In this document: piece by piece, positions 20,692 through 32,226 of the stretch
Numbering within the stretch: position 1 is the first letter of the stretch
Layout: each line of letters starts with the position of its first letter
Source: Naegleria lovaniensis
Lineage: Eukaryota; Heterolobosea; Eutetramitea; Acrasida; Naegleriidae
Assembly (NCBI RefSeq): GCF_003324165.1
Contig: NW_025407824.1
Coordinates: forward strand, 372,001-436,000
Length of the DNA: 64,000 bases
Direction of reading: 5' to 3'
Translations under genes and position numbers: made by a program
Notes under the pieces: generated by a model
Told to the model about the DNA's origin: nothing
Databases searched by the model: none
The model's input: the letters and a program-made list of their open reading frames with translations, nothing else

Positions 20692-23600
20692 TCATTCCTT
20701 ATTCTTTCTTTTTCTTGAAGATCTTCTAGAATTTGATGATGCTGTATCATCCTCACTATCATGCTTAGGTGATACTGAAGATGACTTTCTAGAAGACCTT
20801 TTCGAAGATCGTGTAATGTTAGTTGAGTGTGTGTCAGTGTTGTGTGATTGTTGTGATGAATGATGCAGTACCTCATAAAAATTTTGTGTTGATTCATCGG
20901 AACTATTAGATTCTACTTCATCTTTTGATTCATTATCCGCATTATTTTCATCTGACATGTCCAAATCTGAATCTATTTGTTGCAATTGATTTTTCCAATT
21001 TTCAGTGCGCTCCTTTTCACTTTGTTTAATTTCCTCAATTTCTTGTTGAACTGCGTTCATTGTGCGCTCAGTAAGTTGAGTAAAGGCAAATCTGTAGTGC
21101 GAATATAATGTCAAAAAGTATTAATGAAGAATCATGATTACAAATGGAACTTACTGTTCGACTGGTGTCAAATGATTGATGATATCATCTTCTGCCGTTG
21201 CTTCAACGTCTGCAAAATCATTTTGAGATTGTTCCGTTTGCTCTTTTCTTGCATTGCGGAGTGCTGTTGTGATACAATTATGAGTGCATAAAATGTTTCA
21301 AAAAAAATTCGAAACACCATTGTTGTAAGAATGTCATAGCATCAAACCAATACAAACCTTCCACATCATTTTCATCTTCTGCACTTGTGAGAATACGATC
21401 TAAATCTTTCTCATTGTATGTTTCTGTCTCTGATTCCTTTTGTTTGTTATTCTCATTGTTGATCATGTTATTATAAGCACTCATTTGTTCTTCTGCATCG
21501 AGTAGAGCATTCGAAAAACTCTTTTCTGAATCTTTAAACAAATCTCTCACTTCCATTTGATTCTTCAAGAAATCAGGTGTAAATGCTCCATTATGAATCA
21601 CAATTTCATTCATGTGTCTCTTTTGATTCGCTTTCAATAAAATTCTTTCTTCAATTGTAGATTCACTAATGAGACGATAAATATTGACATTTCTAGTTTG
21701 TCCAATTCTATGGCATCTATCTTGTGCTTGTGCGTCCATTGCTGGATTCCAATCACTGTCATAAAATATAACAGTATCCGCCCCTGTTAAATTGATACCA
21801 ACACCTCCACTTCTTGTAGACAAAATGAATGCAAAGATTTTTGGATTGTTATTAAAACATTCCATCATGTACTGTCTTTCTTCAAGTTTCGTTTGACCAT
21901 CAAGTCTAAAATAGGAATGTCCATTCATAGACATAAAAGATTCCAGAACATCTAACATTTTGCTCATTTGTGTGAAAATTAAAACACGATGTCCCTCACG
22001 CTTTAAATCTTTCAACATTGAAGAAAGCTTTTGAAGTTTACCACAATCATATTGCAGTAATCTCTTGTCAGGAAAGTGCATTTGCATTCGAATAGAAGCT
22101 TTTCTAATGAGGTCCAATGTTGGAGAAATTACATGTCGAACCACATGTTGTTCGATTAAATCTTTCTTGAATCGTATGGTAGAGACCTCACGAATTTCAG
22201 GTGCTTCGCTTCTTGCATGAGGAATGAAGCAAACAAAATTGTCCAATTCAAAAGAGAGCTCTTGTTCAAGTTCTTCTAAAGATTTGCACATTGAATGGAG
22301 TACATCTTCAAACTCGTTGCATTTGTGGAAACGTTTCATTTCCTTTTCAAGTGCTATGGATTCAAGAATCTTGATGAAATTGTAACCATAAATTGGTTTT
22401 CTTTCACATCTATGACTATTCACAGATTGCATATAGTTTGCTCTTTCAACTCTGTCTCGATATCTATTCAAAGCCATTTCAAGCGCTCTCTTTTTGAAGA
22501 AGGAGTTATCATTGTGTTGATCAACGTTCAAGTCATGACTGTACATGTGGTATAATTGATCTTGATCTTCAGGTGAAAGGTCTTCTAATTTGAGAAGGGA
22601 AGAGTCTGTCCTGGGAGCGGTGATTGTATTACTTGCAGAAGGGGTTGTCAATGGTGTGGGTATTTGATTGCTGCTGGTATTACTACTAGCATGGTCAGCT
22701 GGTATTGGTCGTAGTGATGAGACTTGATCAAAATTTTCCATACTCATTCGATTTTCATGTTGGGTGAATACAAAATTAAAATAATTCGAGAGAGTAAAAT
22801 ATCGTGATTGCAAGTCATGATAACAATTCAAATAATCATCACTACCATAATAAATAGGATCTAGAATGATCGATTGAATTGGTGCTGATAAAAGAGAAAG
22901 TGGTACAGAAGCAAATGGGGAAATAATTGGTCTTGGTTCAAATAAATCGGGATGGTTACAAACTTTTCTCAATTGCATAACAACATTGATCATTTTGAAA
23001 ACATTTCCAGATGCTAAAGTCTCTCTAGTATCTGCTCTAGAAATAAAGTCTTCATAGAGATTACGTTGCCTCTTTGAAAGCCTAACACGAACGACATGTT
23101 CTTGTTTGGATGGTAATTGCTCAGAAACTTCTTTTTTCAATCTTCTCAAAATAAAAGGTCTTAGAATGGTATGCAAACGAGATATGAGTTCCTTGTTCAT
23201 CTCCTGTTTGCCTTCAACCATACCTTGAATGGAATTGGAAAACCAATCTTTAAACTCGGAGTGTGATTGAAACACATGAGGCATAATAAAGTGCATCAAA
23301 GACCATAACTCCATGACATTGTTTTGGAGAGGTGTTCCAGTCAATAAAAGCCTTCTCTCAGTGTTGAAGTTGAGCAAGCTTTGCCATGTTTGTCCTTTAA
23401 AATTTCTAATGTGATGAGCCTCATCTAAAATTAAATAATGCCATTTTTTGCGTTTGAACATGATCTTGTCTTGAACCACCAAATTATAGGAAGTAATGCA
23501 AACATGAAATGCATTAGGCTTATTCCATCCAACTCTCTTATCTTTTCGTTGTTTTTGTGTTCCATGATAGGCAAGAATTTTCAATGATGGACACCATCGT

Positions 23601-25607
23601 TTAAACTCAATTTCCCAATTCAATAACACGCTCGATGGAACCACCACTAAATGAGGTCCCCATATTTTTTCCGTACAAGCCAAATGAGCAATCAAGGAAA
23701 TAGTCATGATAGTTTTTCCAAGTCCCATTTCATCTGCTAGAATCCCATTCAATCCTTTGTCATGCATGGTTACTAACCAATCTAGACCAATTTGTTGATA
23801 CTCTCTTAATTTGAGATTTTCGTTGAGCAGAAATGGAATGGGTGTTTTCACTTTGGAAGTGGTTAATGTGAATCCTGTTGGTTGATATTGTTTGGCATCT
23901 TCTGCTACTTGATTCATTAAAGAAGATTGTGAATCTTCAAGTGATGGAGGTTGTGAGAGTTCATTGTTTGTTGCTGTGTTTGTCAATGAGGATTCCACAG
24001 GAGCTGAATATTCAGCAGGTTCTTCCGAAACCATCATTGAAGAATCTTTCATTTTATCTGTCAACATGTTCTCATCCTCAACAGGTGCATTGTTATAATT
24101 TTGTTTCATGATGGTATCAATGTCCATTTCACTTTCCTTCTTGAGTTGCTCAATTTCATCTTCGTAATCTTCATCCTCATCCTCTGTATCAATGATGTGA
24201 TCACTATCATCATCCTCACTGGAAGGAGTAAAATCTTGATTGTTAATTTCTTCTTCAGCTTGACTTGTATCATCTTGAAGAGTAGAATTTGTTGTTTCAC
24301 TTGTCACCGATATTAAATCTTGAGATATGAGCTGTGTGTACTTTTCTGTTTGTTTAACAAGCAAATCTCTCTTTTCAGCAAGTAATTGTTGCTTGGTGTC
24401 ATCAATGATGGATTGATTTTTGTATTTGACTAATTTGGCAATCTTTTCCCAGAAATCCTTTTTTACCAATTTTGCAATCTTTGAGGCTTGTTTTCTCAAA
24501 TTCAATTCAATCTCTTTCTGCTTCTTAATTTCTTGTTGTTCCAATTGTTGATGATATTTTGCAACGCTTTTTGCATATTTTTTAGCTGTTGTAACTTTCC
24601 ATTTTCTACTTTGAGCAAAATCTTTGGCTATAAATTCCATTTCCTCGAGTAAATAATCCCAATGACTTCTATTTCTTTTTGGTTCTTTTCCAATCTTTTG
24701 TTGTGTCTGTGGTAGCCATTCACCTTTTCTTTGCATTTCTTTAATCTCTTTAAGTATTGTTTCTTCTTTAGAAAGTAATTCATCTTCCATTCTCTTTTGT
24801 TCATTCTCCTCTGTTGTTGTTTTTACTTTCTTTCGTGAAGGTTGATATTCAACATCTTCATCTTTTGATTCCTCATTCTCTTCATCCGATAAATTGTCCA
24901 TTGTAGTTGCTGACTGTGTGATGAGTGAGTCATGATCTTTGGATCTTGTCTCTTCATATTGGTTGTCTGATCGGGATGATGATTCGCCTACTTTTGAATC
25001 AGAGTCAATACTCGTAGTAGCAGCGGGAGTGGTAGTAGATGGTGGTTTGTGGATGGCTGTCGACGATTGGGTGGTGGGAGGTGTTGAAGGAGGTGATGTT
25101 GTTGAGTTTGGAGAGGAAGAAGTGGCTGATGAGGAGGTTGTTGATGGTGTATGAGAGTATGATTTGCTGCTGCTGTCGGATAGAGGATGCATAGAAATTG
25201 TTGATTCATCACGTGGCTGATGAGGCTCTAAACTCTGCTGCAAGGCTTCCATAATGGAAAAATCAATTCTAGATGATTCATCCAAAGTCTGAGAATGATA
25301 CCGCGAATAATTAGGATGATGATTCGATTTGATAAATGTTATTTCATTTTGAATATTTTGATGATGCTTTTTGAGAATTCTTTATGGAGATTGATCACGA
25401 GAGAAGGACCATATTAATTATCATCTCTGTTTTTGAATATACAATAACAAGTACTTACTCAATTGCTCGTTGCGGAGTTAAAGCATCATCGCTACTATTT
25501 CCATCCAAAGACGTTGGTTTATGAATTCCATTCGAGTCGTGATGGTGGAGAAGATATGGATCAGTTTTCGTTCGAGTCGTATGTCTCGTTTGCCTTGTTG
25601 GAGGCAT
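20692..25607 (-). CDS. SWR1: SWR1/SRCAP/EP400-type Snf2 chromatin-remodelling ATPase
   Basis: Four exons: 25459-25607, 21358-25268, 21155-21263 and 20692-21091 (1522 residues). All phases agree, though the first acceptor (TCTAG) is weak. Members exchange H2A.Z for H2A in nucleosomes. Domains: an acidic/Ser-rich N terminus; HSA at ~250-325 (SHWDYLLEEMEFIAKDFAQS); Snf2 ATPase from ~537 with LADEMGLGKT, LILDEAHHIRN and GTPLQNN; a long insertion between helicase lobes; HELICc with LIFTQMSKMLD, RSGGVGINLTGADT and QDRCHRIGQTR. The exon 3/4 junction restores EALRNAREQTE and LTPVEQFAFTQL, the post-helicase motif of the SWR1 class. A Ser/Arg/Lys tail then ends at TGA. Two donors upstream of that stop (20871, 20775) are in phase with the SANT block at 20504. 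Confidence 0.9.
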
Positions 25608-25945
25608 GTTGAATGTTGTTGCGAATATATTCCTAGCAAAACAGTCCTCCAAATGATAAATGATTTTTTGTCGGGAGAGTCGTGCGTTTCTCTAGCTGTC
25701 TATTTTAAATAATTTTTTTGTTTTGGTTGAAGGTTGGATTAAAGCTTTGGCTTGAATTATTGTACCATCCTGCATTTCAGCAAAATAGGAGTCATTTTCT
25801 GCCAATATATTTCTGCTGAAAGTATATCGCTTGAATCGAGTACAATTTTGATTTATTGTATGCTAAAATTCAGAGTCAACCTTTTTTCCATTGCTTCCAA
25901 AATTCAATCCATTGCATGAAAAAAGAGAAGACAAATGATTCAACC
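25608..25945. other. Intergenic, promoter of the Snf2 gene
   Basis: A 338-bp gap between the Snf2 start and the stop of the BTB-ARF gene, both on the minus strand. It is AT-rich, with a T run near 25715. No gene was recognised. Confidence 0.45.
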
Positions 25946-28270
25946 TTACATGCTGGGAATGGAAGAAAGCGAGCTAATACTTCCAAATATTACTCCCTTT
26001 CTCATTACCTTCTTTGGTGGCTGAATTTGCAGAGTTTTGAGGATCCATTTCATTCCTTCCTCAAATCCTTCCAAAGTTAAAACGGACAAGGGTTGAATGA
26101 AATAGTTGGTTGTACTGGGTAATGGTTTCGAATCCAATAATTTGCTCACTTCAGAACATGGAACTGCTTGGGGACGATCTATTTTGTTCACAAATATGAG
26201 AATTGGAACATTCTCTAAGTCTTTCGCATGAGCTACCCTATTTAATTCATCAATAGCTTCTTGCAATCGATCCTTATCTGAGCTGTCAATGACAAAGATG
26301 ACACAATCTGTGCGTTCATAGTAATGACGCCAAAGTGGTCGAATTTTTTCTTGACCACCAACATCCCAAACTTTGATGCAATAATCACCATGGTGGTGCG
26401 CACGTCGTTGGTCATAACAATATGATGAATGCAGTTCGTAATCATGATGAGTGTGTACAAAAATATGCTTACCAGTAAAGTCAACATTCTCATAGAAAAG
26501 AGTCTCAACATTAAAACCGATGGTTGGTATTGTTGTAACTATTTCACCCAGTGTCAACTTGTAGAGAAGTGAAGTTTTACCACTTTGATCAAGACCCAGT
26601 AACAAGAGACGAGGTTCTTCCTTTAGTGAACGAAAGGTTTTAAATGGTGGATGATGTTGTTGTTGATGATGATGATTGCATGATCGAGCATGTGGACCAA
26701 ATTTAATCTTCTCCCATACATCATCTGAAATTGCATTTTGGAGTCTAAATAAAGTTTTTAAGAGATGGTCTTTCAAATCCATGATCATTGTTGAGAGTTT
26801 GTTTCGATTATCACTATCTTGCATCACTAGTACTGGTATACTATTATGGGTCACATTTGGATCCATACTACTACTACTACTACGAGTAGTGTTGTTGTTG
26901 TTGTCCTTGTGCAATTCCTTTCCCATTTGAATAAAAATATTAAACACAACCCCATAGAGAATTTCTCCTGAACATTTTAACCAAGGCAAAAATTCATTCA
27001 ATAATTGAACTCCATACACATATCGATGTTGAAAATCATGTAGAGTCCACATACTAATAAGAATAGCAATTTGATCCACTGCCAAACGACAATGGTTCGA
27101 TTGAAAAATTCCTCTCAATATTTCCACGGGGAGTGTGATTATAATACGTGCATGAACACTAAATTGCATGGAAGCTAACAATGCACATACTTCCCTCTTA
27201 GAACTGAGGGTTTTGATCATGGGATATTCATCCTCCATACATTGAGCAAAATCATCAAGAGAGTGACAATGTGAAAATTTTAAAATAAGATCATCTCGTT
27301 TCAATGGAATGTTATGATAGACATGATCACTCAGAATACATTCAACATGATTGGCAATAATATCCATGGCTTGATTAAAAATAATATTCTTTGAATTTTC
27401 ATATTGTAAAGAGTGCAAACACATGAGTGCAATGGTTAATGCATTAAATTCATTCACAGTGTTACGAATTGCTTTCAATAAACTCGTCACTTGAAAGTAA
27501 TCTGCTATTTTCAATAATTGAAAAACATCTTTCATGGTTATTATTGTGTGTGAAGAAGGTATCGATTCTACAAGTTCACCTTTTGAATAGTCACAACTAC
27601 TCTTCTCGAGGTGTGAATCATGCATCTTTTCGGAAGAAGAAGAAACATACAGAACTTGTGGAACACCTAATGAACCTGTATGAATAAATTCAAGTAGTAA
27701 TTTAAAATAATGAATGATCTGATTACAATGATCATCACCCATGGATGATGTCATCAATAATAAATGTTCATTCATGACTGAGTGGGTGAGAAGTATACTA
27801 CTACTACCTCCATCGTCGTTACCATCATGATGTGAAGAAGAAGTAATCTCATGAGTATTCACAAGATTGGCCAACACTGAACTATAATTACAAATAGCAC
27901 TCTTTGAAACCCAAAATTGTTTTTGAAGTGTGGAGAGAATGCAATAATCTTGAATGGGTTGACCATCCCATGTTGTGAACTTGAACATGGAATTATTGAT
28001 TTCTTTGGAGGGAGTACTATGGGAGTGAGCATTGGTTCCATATTCGAAATGGTTGATGATGGTGAATTCACCATGGTCATCAAGATCTTGATGCGACACC
28101 GAATCTTCGCCATTCTCTTCATCTCTCACCAAATAAAAATACAAATGATGTTGCGCCTCACCAATGAGTTGCTCATTGGGCTGACTCGAAGACCCTCCGT
28201 AATAAATTGATTTTTGTGGTACTATCTTTTCATCAAAATACCAATGAGAATGATCGAATTCAGAGTTCAT
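25946..28270 (-). CDS. BTB/BACK-ARF GTPase fusion protein
   Basis: The start is ATG at 28270; the frame extends upstream only from GTG. The N-terminal part has a BTB-like domain ([17 protein letters not shown], then [11 protein letters not shown] and [12 protein letters not shown]), with a long insert, then a helical BACK-like region ([17 protein letters not shown]). The C-terminal ~190 residues are a canonical ARF GTPase: [11 protein letters not shown] (P-loop), [10 protein letters not shown] (switch I), [17 protein letters not shown] (switch II) and FVNKID. Between the switches the raw frame carries 34 extra residues; these are an intron, 26371-26472, with donor ACTG|GTAAGC and acceptor CATCAAAG, phase 1. 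Removing it gives NVDFTVWDVGGQ, exactly the ARF spacing. Spliced length is 740 residues. BTB domains commonly bind cullin-3; here ARF may serve as a regulated module. The usual ARF myristoylation site is lost in the fusion. Confidence 0.88.
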   Translation of the reverse strand: MNSEFDHSHWYFDEKIVPQKSIYYGGSSSQPNEQLIGEAQHHLYFYLVRDEENGEDSVSHQDLDDHGEFTIINHFEYGTNAHSHSTPSKEINNSMFKFTTWDGQPIQDYCILSTLQKQFWVSKSAICNYSSVLANLVNTHEITSSSHHDGNDDGGSSSILLTHSVMNEHLLLMTSSMGDDHCNQIIHYFKLLLEFIHTGSLGVPQVLYVSSSSEKMHDSHLEKSSCDYSKGELVESIPSSHTIITMKDVFQLLKIADYFQVTSLLKAIRNTVNEFNALTIALMCLHSLQYENSKNIIFNQAMDIIANHVECILSDHVYHNIPLKRDDLILKFSHCHSLDDFAQCMEDEYPMIKTLSSKREVCALLASMQFSVHARIIITLPVEILRGIFQSNHCRLAVDQIAILISMWTLHDFQHRYVYGVQLLNEFLPWLKCSGEILYGVVFNIFIQMGKELHKDNNNNTTRSSSSSMDPNVTHNSIPVLVMQDSDNRNKLSTMIMDLKDHLLKTLFRLQNAISDDVWEKIKFGPHARSCNHHHQQQHHPPFKTFRSLKEEPRLLLLGLDQSGKTSLLYKLTLGEIVTTIPTIGFNVETLFYENVDFTGKHIFVHTHHDYELHSSYCYDQRRAHHHGDYCIKVWDVGGQEKIRPLWRHYYERTDCVIFVIDSSDKDRLQEAIDELNRVAHAKDLENVPILIFVNKIDRPQAVPCSEVSKLLDSKPLPSTTNYFIQPLSVLTLEGFEEGMKWILKTLQIQPPKKVMRKGVIFGSISSLSSIPSM

Positions 28271-28525
28271 GAACGAATGGTTTTGAATGGACACTCAATT
28301 TTTTTGGTAGAATGAAAATGGTTCACTGCCACGACTATGCCACATCCTAGTCAATGATCTTGCTATTATCGTGAGCATGCCATTACATTGTGATGAGAGA
28401 TTCAGCTCTGATGAATGAATACAACCTGGTAGTCATCGATGCACATGCAAAAAGCCAGGAAGAAGGAAGGCTTTCGGAAGTCAAAAAACAACAAAAAAAA
28501 TACAACACAGGCTAACCTCATCATC

Positions 28526-30404
28526 ATGTCCGATATCTTGAAACAAGGATCCCACGAAGAGAAGGGAGAAATGGCATACTTGGTACGTTGAATTTGAATG
28601 TAAATAATAGGATAATCGATAAATCTTTGATATCATCATCTTTATCAATTCCGTTGTATTGCTCGGCCCATCATCATTATACAACCAATGACAACACTCT
28701 TTTATCGACTTGTATGAACACAATACACACTTGAAATCATCCTCTCAATTCATCATCATCATTACATTCATCATCACCTCATACTCTCATACTCCTCACA
28801 TGTGTGTGTGTTTAATAACACCTCATTGGACGATTCAATTCTACTCATCGACCGTTAACATCAAACAACAACAACATCATGAATAGAGCAACATTATTGG
28901 TGCCATTGCTATTGCAGACCTTCTGAAAACCACTCTCGGCCCAAAGGGAATGGATAAAATTCTTGTCAAGGTCTCTGAAGGTATTGATGGAAAAGTGGAA
29001 GTCACCAACGACGGTGCTACCATCTTGAAAGCACTTTCGGTTCAAAATCCTGCTGCTAAAATCTTGGTAGATATTGCCAAGACTCAAGACGACGAAGTTG
29101 GTGATGGTACTACTTCAGTTTGTGTATTCACAGGTGAATTGTTGAGACAAGCAGAAAAACTTTTAGAACAAAAGATACATCCTCAAACAATTATCGATGG
29201 TTGGAGAAAGGCAACAAGAGTTGCTCATGATGCTCTTTTGAAAGCCTCTGTGGATCATGGTCAAGATAAAGAAGCATTGAGACAAGATTTGTTGAATATT
29301 GCTCGTACAACTTTGAGCTCTAAGATTTTACAACAAGAAAAAGAATTGTTTGCAAATCTTGCTGTGGATGCGGTTCTAAGATTAAATGGAAGTACAGACT
29401 TGAATCACATTCAAATTTTGAAGAAGCCAGGTGGTAGTATGAAGGACAGTTATTTGGATGAAGGTTTCATTCTTGATAAATCGATTGGAGTTGGACAACC
29501 AAAGAAAATGCAGAATTGTAAAATCCTTGTTGCCAACACACCTATGGATACTGATAAAATCAAAATTACTGGAGGTGTGGTAAAGACATCTAGTATTGCA
29601 ACACTTTCTGAAATTGAAAAGGCAGAAAAGGAAAAGATGAAAAAGAAATGTCAAAAGATTATTGATCATGGTATTAATGTTTTCATTAACAGACAGTTGA
29701 TTTATGATTTTCCACAAGAATTCTTTGCTGATAATGGTGTAATGGCTATTGAACATGCAGATTTTGAAGGTGTTGAAAGATTGGCACTCGTTTTGGGAGC
29801 AGAAATTGTTTCTACCTTTGACCATCCAGAATTGGTAAAATTAGGATCTTGCGCCTCTGTTGAAGAAATTATGATTGGTGAAGACAAACTCTTGAAATTC
29901 AGTGGATGTGCAAAGAATGAAGCTTGTACCATTGTGTTACGTGGTGCTTCTACTCATCTCTTGGAAGAAGCTGACCGTTCTCTTCATGATGCTCTTTGTG
30001 TGTTATCACAAACTGTTCTTAATACCAAGACTTGTCTTGGTGGAGGTTGTAGTGAAATGTTAATGGCAAAGGCAGTTATGGAAGCAGCAAAACAAACACC
30101 TGGAAAGGAATCCATTGCTATGGAAGCATTTGCCAACGCTCTTAAGGCAATGCCAGCAATTATTGCAGATAATGCTGGATTGGATTCTGCCGAATTAGTT
30201 TCAGTTTTAGAAACAGATCACTATAAGGGACTTTCAGACAATGGTATCGATATTGTTAAAGGAGAAATTGGCAATCTCAGAACTTTAGGAATAACGGAAT
30301 CATTTAGAGTGAAAGAACAAGTGCTTTTGTCAGCATCTGAAGCTGCCGAAATGATTATTAGAACCGATGATGTTATTTATAGTGCACCAAGAGATAGACA
30401 GTGA
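28526..30404 (+). CDS. CCT2: Chaperonin CCT/TRiC subunit beta
   Basis: Exons are 28526-28582 (19 codons) and 28887-30404, giving 524 residues. The intron (donor TTG|GTACGT, acceptor GAATAG, phase 0, 304 nt) is accepted because joining MAYL to [16 protein letters not shown] gives the exact spacing of plant and yeast CCT2. CCT is the cytosolic double-ring ATP-driven chaperonin that folds actin and tubulin. Visible motifs are [31 protein letters not shown] (ATP site), [10 protein letters not shown] and [11 protein letters not shown]. The beta identity rests on EKGE near the start, [13 protein letters not shown] and APRDRQ at the end. The stop overlaps a GTGAGT donor, so a slightly different C terminus is possible. 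Confidence 0.93.
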
Positions 30405-30661
30405 GTTCATGATGATGAAGAATCACAAGAAATTAAATCATGAAATAATTCTTCTTTATGTACGATGTCCTTATCTCTGTTATGAGGTTCTCTTGTTCTG
30501 AGGAACCACTGACAGTAATAATGTTTTAATAACGTCTGCAGATTGAGAATATGATGTTCTGGTGAGCATTGAGAGGAGTTCACAAGAACTAAATGCTTAT
30601 TTATTACATATCTTCACAATAACAACACGCATTGAGTCTCTTGCACATTCAAACGGGAGAG

Positions 30662-32012
30662 CTACTCCAAGGAAGGTAAATTTTTGTCAAATTCCTTCTT
30701 TTGATCCTCGTCCACAAACACTTGTCGAGCATTGATATTGATTCTCATCATGTCTCTCTCCATATATGCTGCATAACTCTTGTATTGGGGATCTACATGT
30801 GCTGTTTGAAGATAGGCAGGAATAGTGTCTTTGAGAATACGAGCAATGCCATGGAAGCAGTATCTCGCTCTGCCTCCCATCAACATGCAATCACCCGACT
30901 CGAGAAAAATGGCCTTAATACGATAGGAACGGGTGTGTGACATAACTCTAATAACACTCACTTACCTTTGGTTCAATGTCCTTTGTTTCTCCCCCTAACA
31001 GAAAGATAGATTTAGAACCAATACTCAAGCTAACAATTGGTTTTGACATTTCATACTCTGCGTCGTCAACATGACCTCCCATTAGTCGATCTTTGGAATA
31101 GAAATTCACAATTGCTATCATTATCATGGATGATAGTTAAGTTGACAACTTTGAATATCACTTACCAGCCTCAGGTTTGTATGGTCCGTAACCACATTGA
31201 CATGCAATCATTTCAACAAAATTTCCAATGTCGTCTGGGAATTTTACGAATTTATCCTTATGATATTTTCTTGTTGTCCATTCATATTGATATCCTAAAG
31301 TGCACCACGCTAATTTTTTAAGCAAAGATTTAGCTTCTTCATCTCCATTGACGCTTCTTTTAAAAATATCTAAAATTTCACCCTGTTTCATAGTATCTGT
31401 CCGCAGAAAAGAGTGTGAAAATTAAAAACCTCAAATAAAAACATACGGTTAGTAATATTTGGTGGATTGGGATACTGTTCTAATGCTTGTTTAATCCAAT
31501 AAATTTGCTGTTCTGGTCTCATGAGGTCCTTAATTACATAAAATCCAGGATATCCTTTAAAGGTATAAATTGATTTACTCATTAACTCTTCTTTCGTGAA
31601 AAGCATTGTATTTTTCAAATATTCGTCTTGAGAGAAGTATGAATTATACTTTTGCAGTGCTTCTTCGAAATATTTCATATCGAGTTCGTTAGTTGGTAAT
31701 ACTACTTGTTCAAGAACTTGTCTATTTTCTGGAGTGTTATTTTCCAAATTATGAAAGTCAATAACTTGGGTAGTATCGGGAAAATCAGCCTCTTTTTTAA
31801 TGATTGTTCATGCAATTATTATTTCATTCATGATGATCAGCAATGATGATGATAAAATGGTTTTAAAACCTACCAACCATCTTTCCGTGTTTGTTACTCA
31901 CATGATGTTTCCGGTACATCTTTTCAACTTTTCTGTATGCATTGTTATCAGAATCAGTTACTGCGTTTTGGTAGAGTGATGACGAATTCAAAGTATCGGT
32001 TGTTGGTAACAT
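30662..32012 (-). CDS. ALKBH1: ALKBH1-like 2-oxoglutarate/Fe(II) dioxygenase, five exons
   Basis: Exons: 31874-32012, 31447-31791, 31166-31396, 30966-31114 and 30662-30913; 371 residues, all phases consistent, with introns of 82, 50, 51 and 52 nt. ATG at 32012 follows nine A. The family demethylates tRNA (m1A, and tRNA-Met m5C processing) or DNA, in nucleus or mitochondria. The assembled protein keeps the ALKBH1 order: [29 protein letters not shown], then PEAGAIVNFY and [10 protein letters not shown], with His and Asp of the HxD iron site. [21 protein letters not shown] and a distal iron-binding His (RYCFHGIAR) follow, with the 2OG-binding Arg in RININARQV. The last intron was chosen for phase and for continuity with the family; an alternative acceptor cannot be excluded. 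Confidence 0.9.
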
Positions 32013-32226
32013 TTTTTTTTCAATTCAACGACGTGTGGTCGAAACCGTACTGACCTTAGGTTGGTTTCAAATAATAAATGACAAAATACAGCATTGTATG
32101 CAACGAGATTCAACGTGGCAATAGGATTTATATTGTTAACACGTTGGACGCCAATATTTATTGTGTCTTTGAATATATATTTACATTTGGTAGGGGCTGA
32201 GTAGTAACATCTAAGAGTTTGATTGC

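Noticed and set aside
21278-21357. Extension of the Snf2 frame past GAAG|GTTTGT as real C terminus
   Set aside because: The tail (WFDAMTFLQQWCF...) has no family match, while splicing restores the SWR1-class EALRNAREQ and LTPVEQF motifs.
30914-30965. An 18-nt or shorter intron before the last ALKBH1 exon (acceptor GTTATTAG)
   Set aside because: Too short for splicing and out of phase; the acceptor at 30914 gives 52 nt, correct phase and family continuity.
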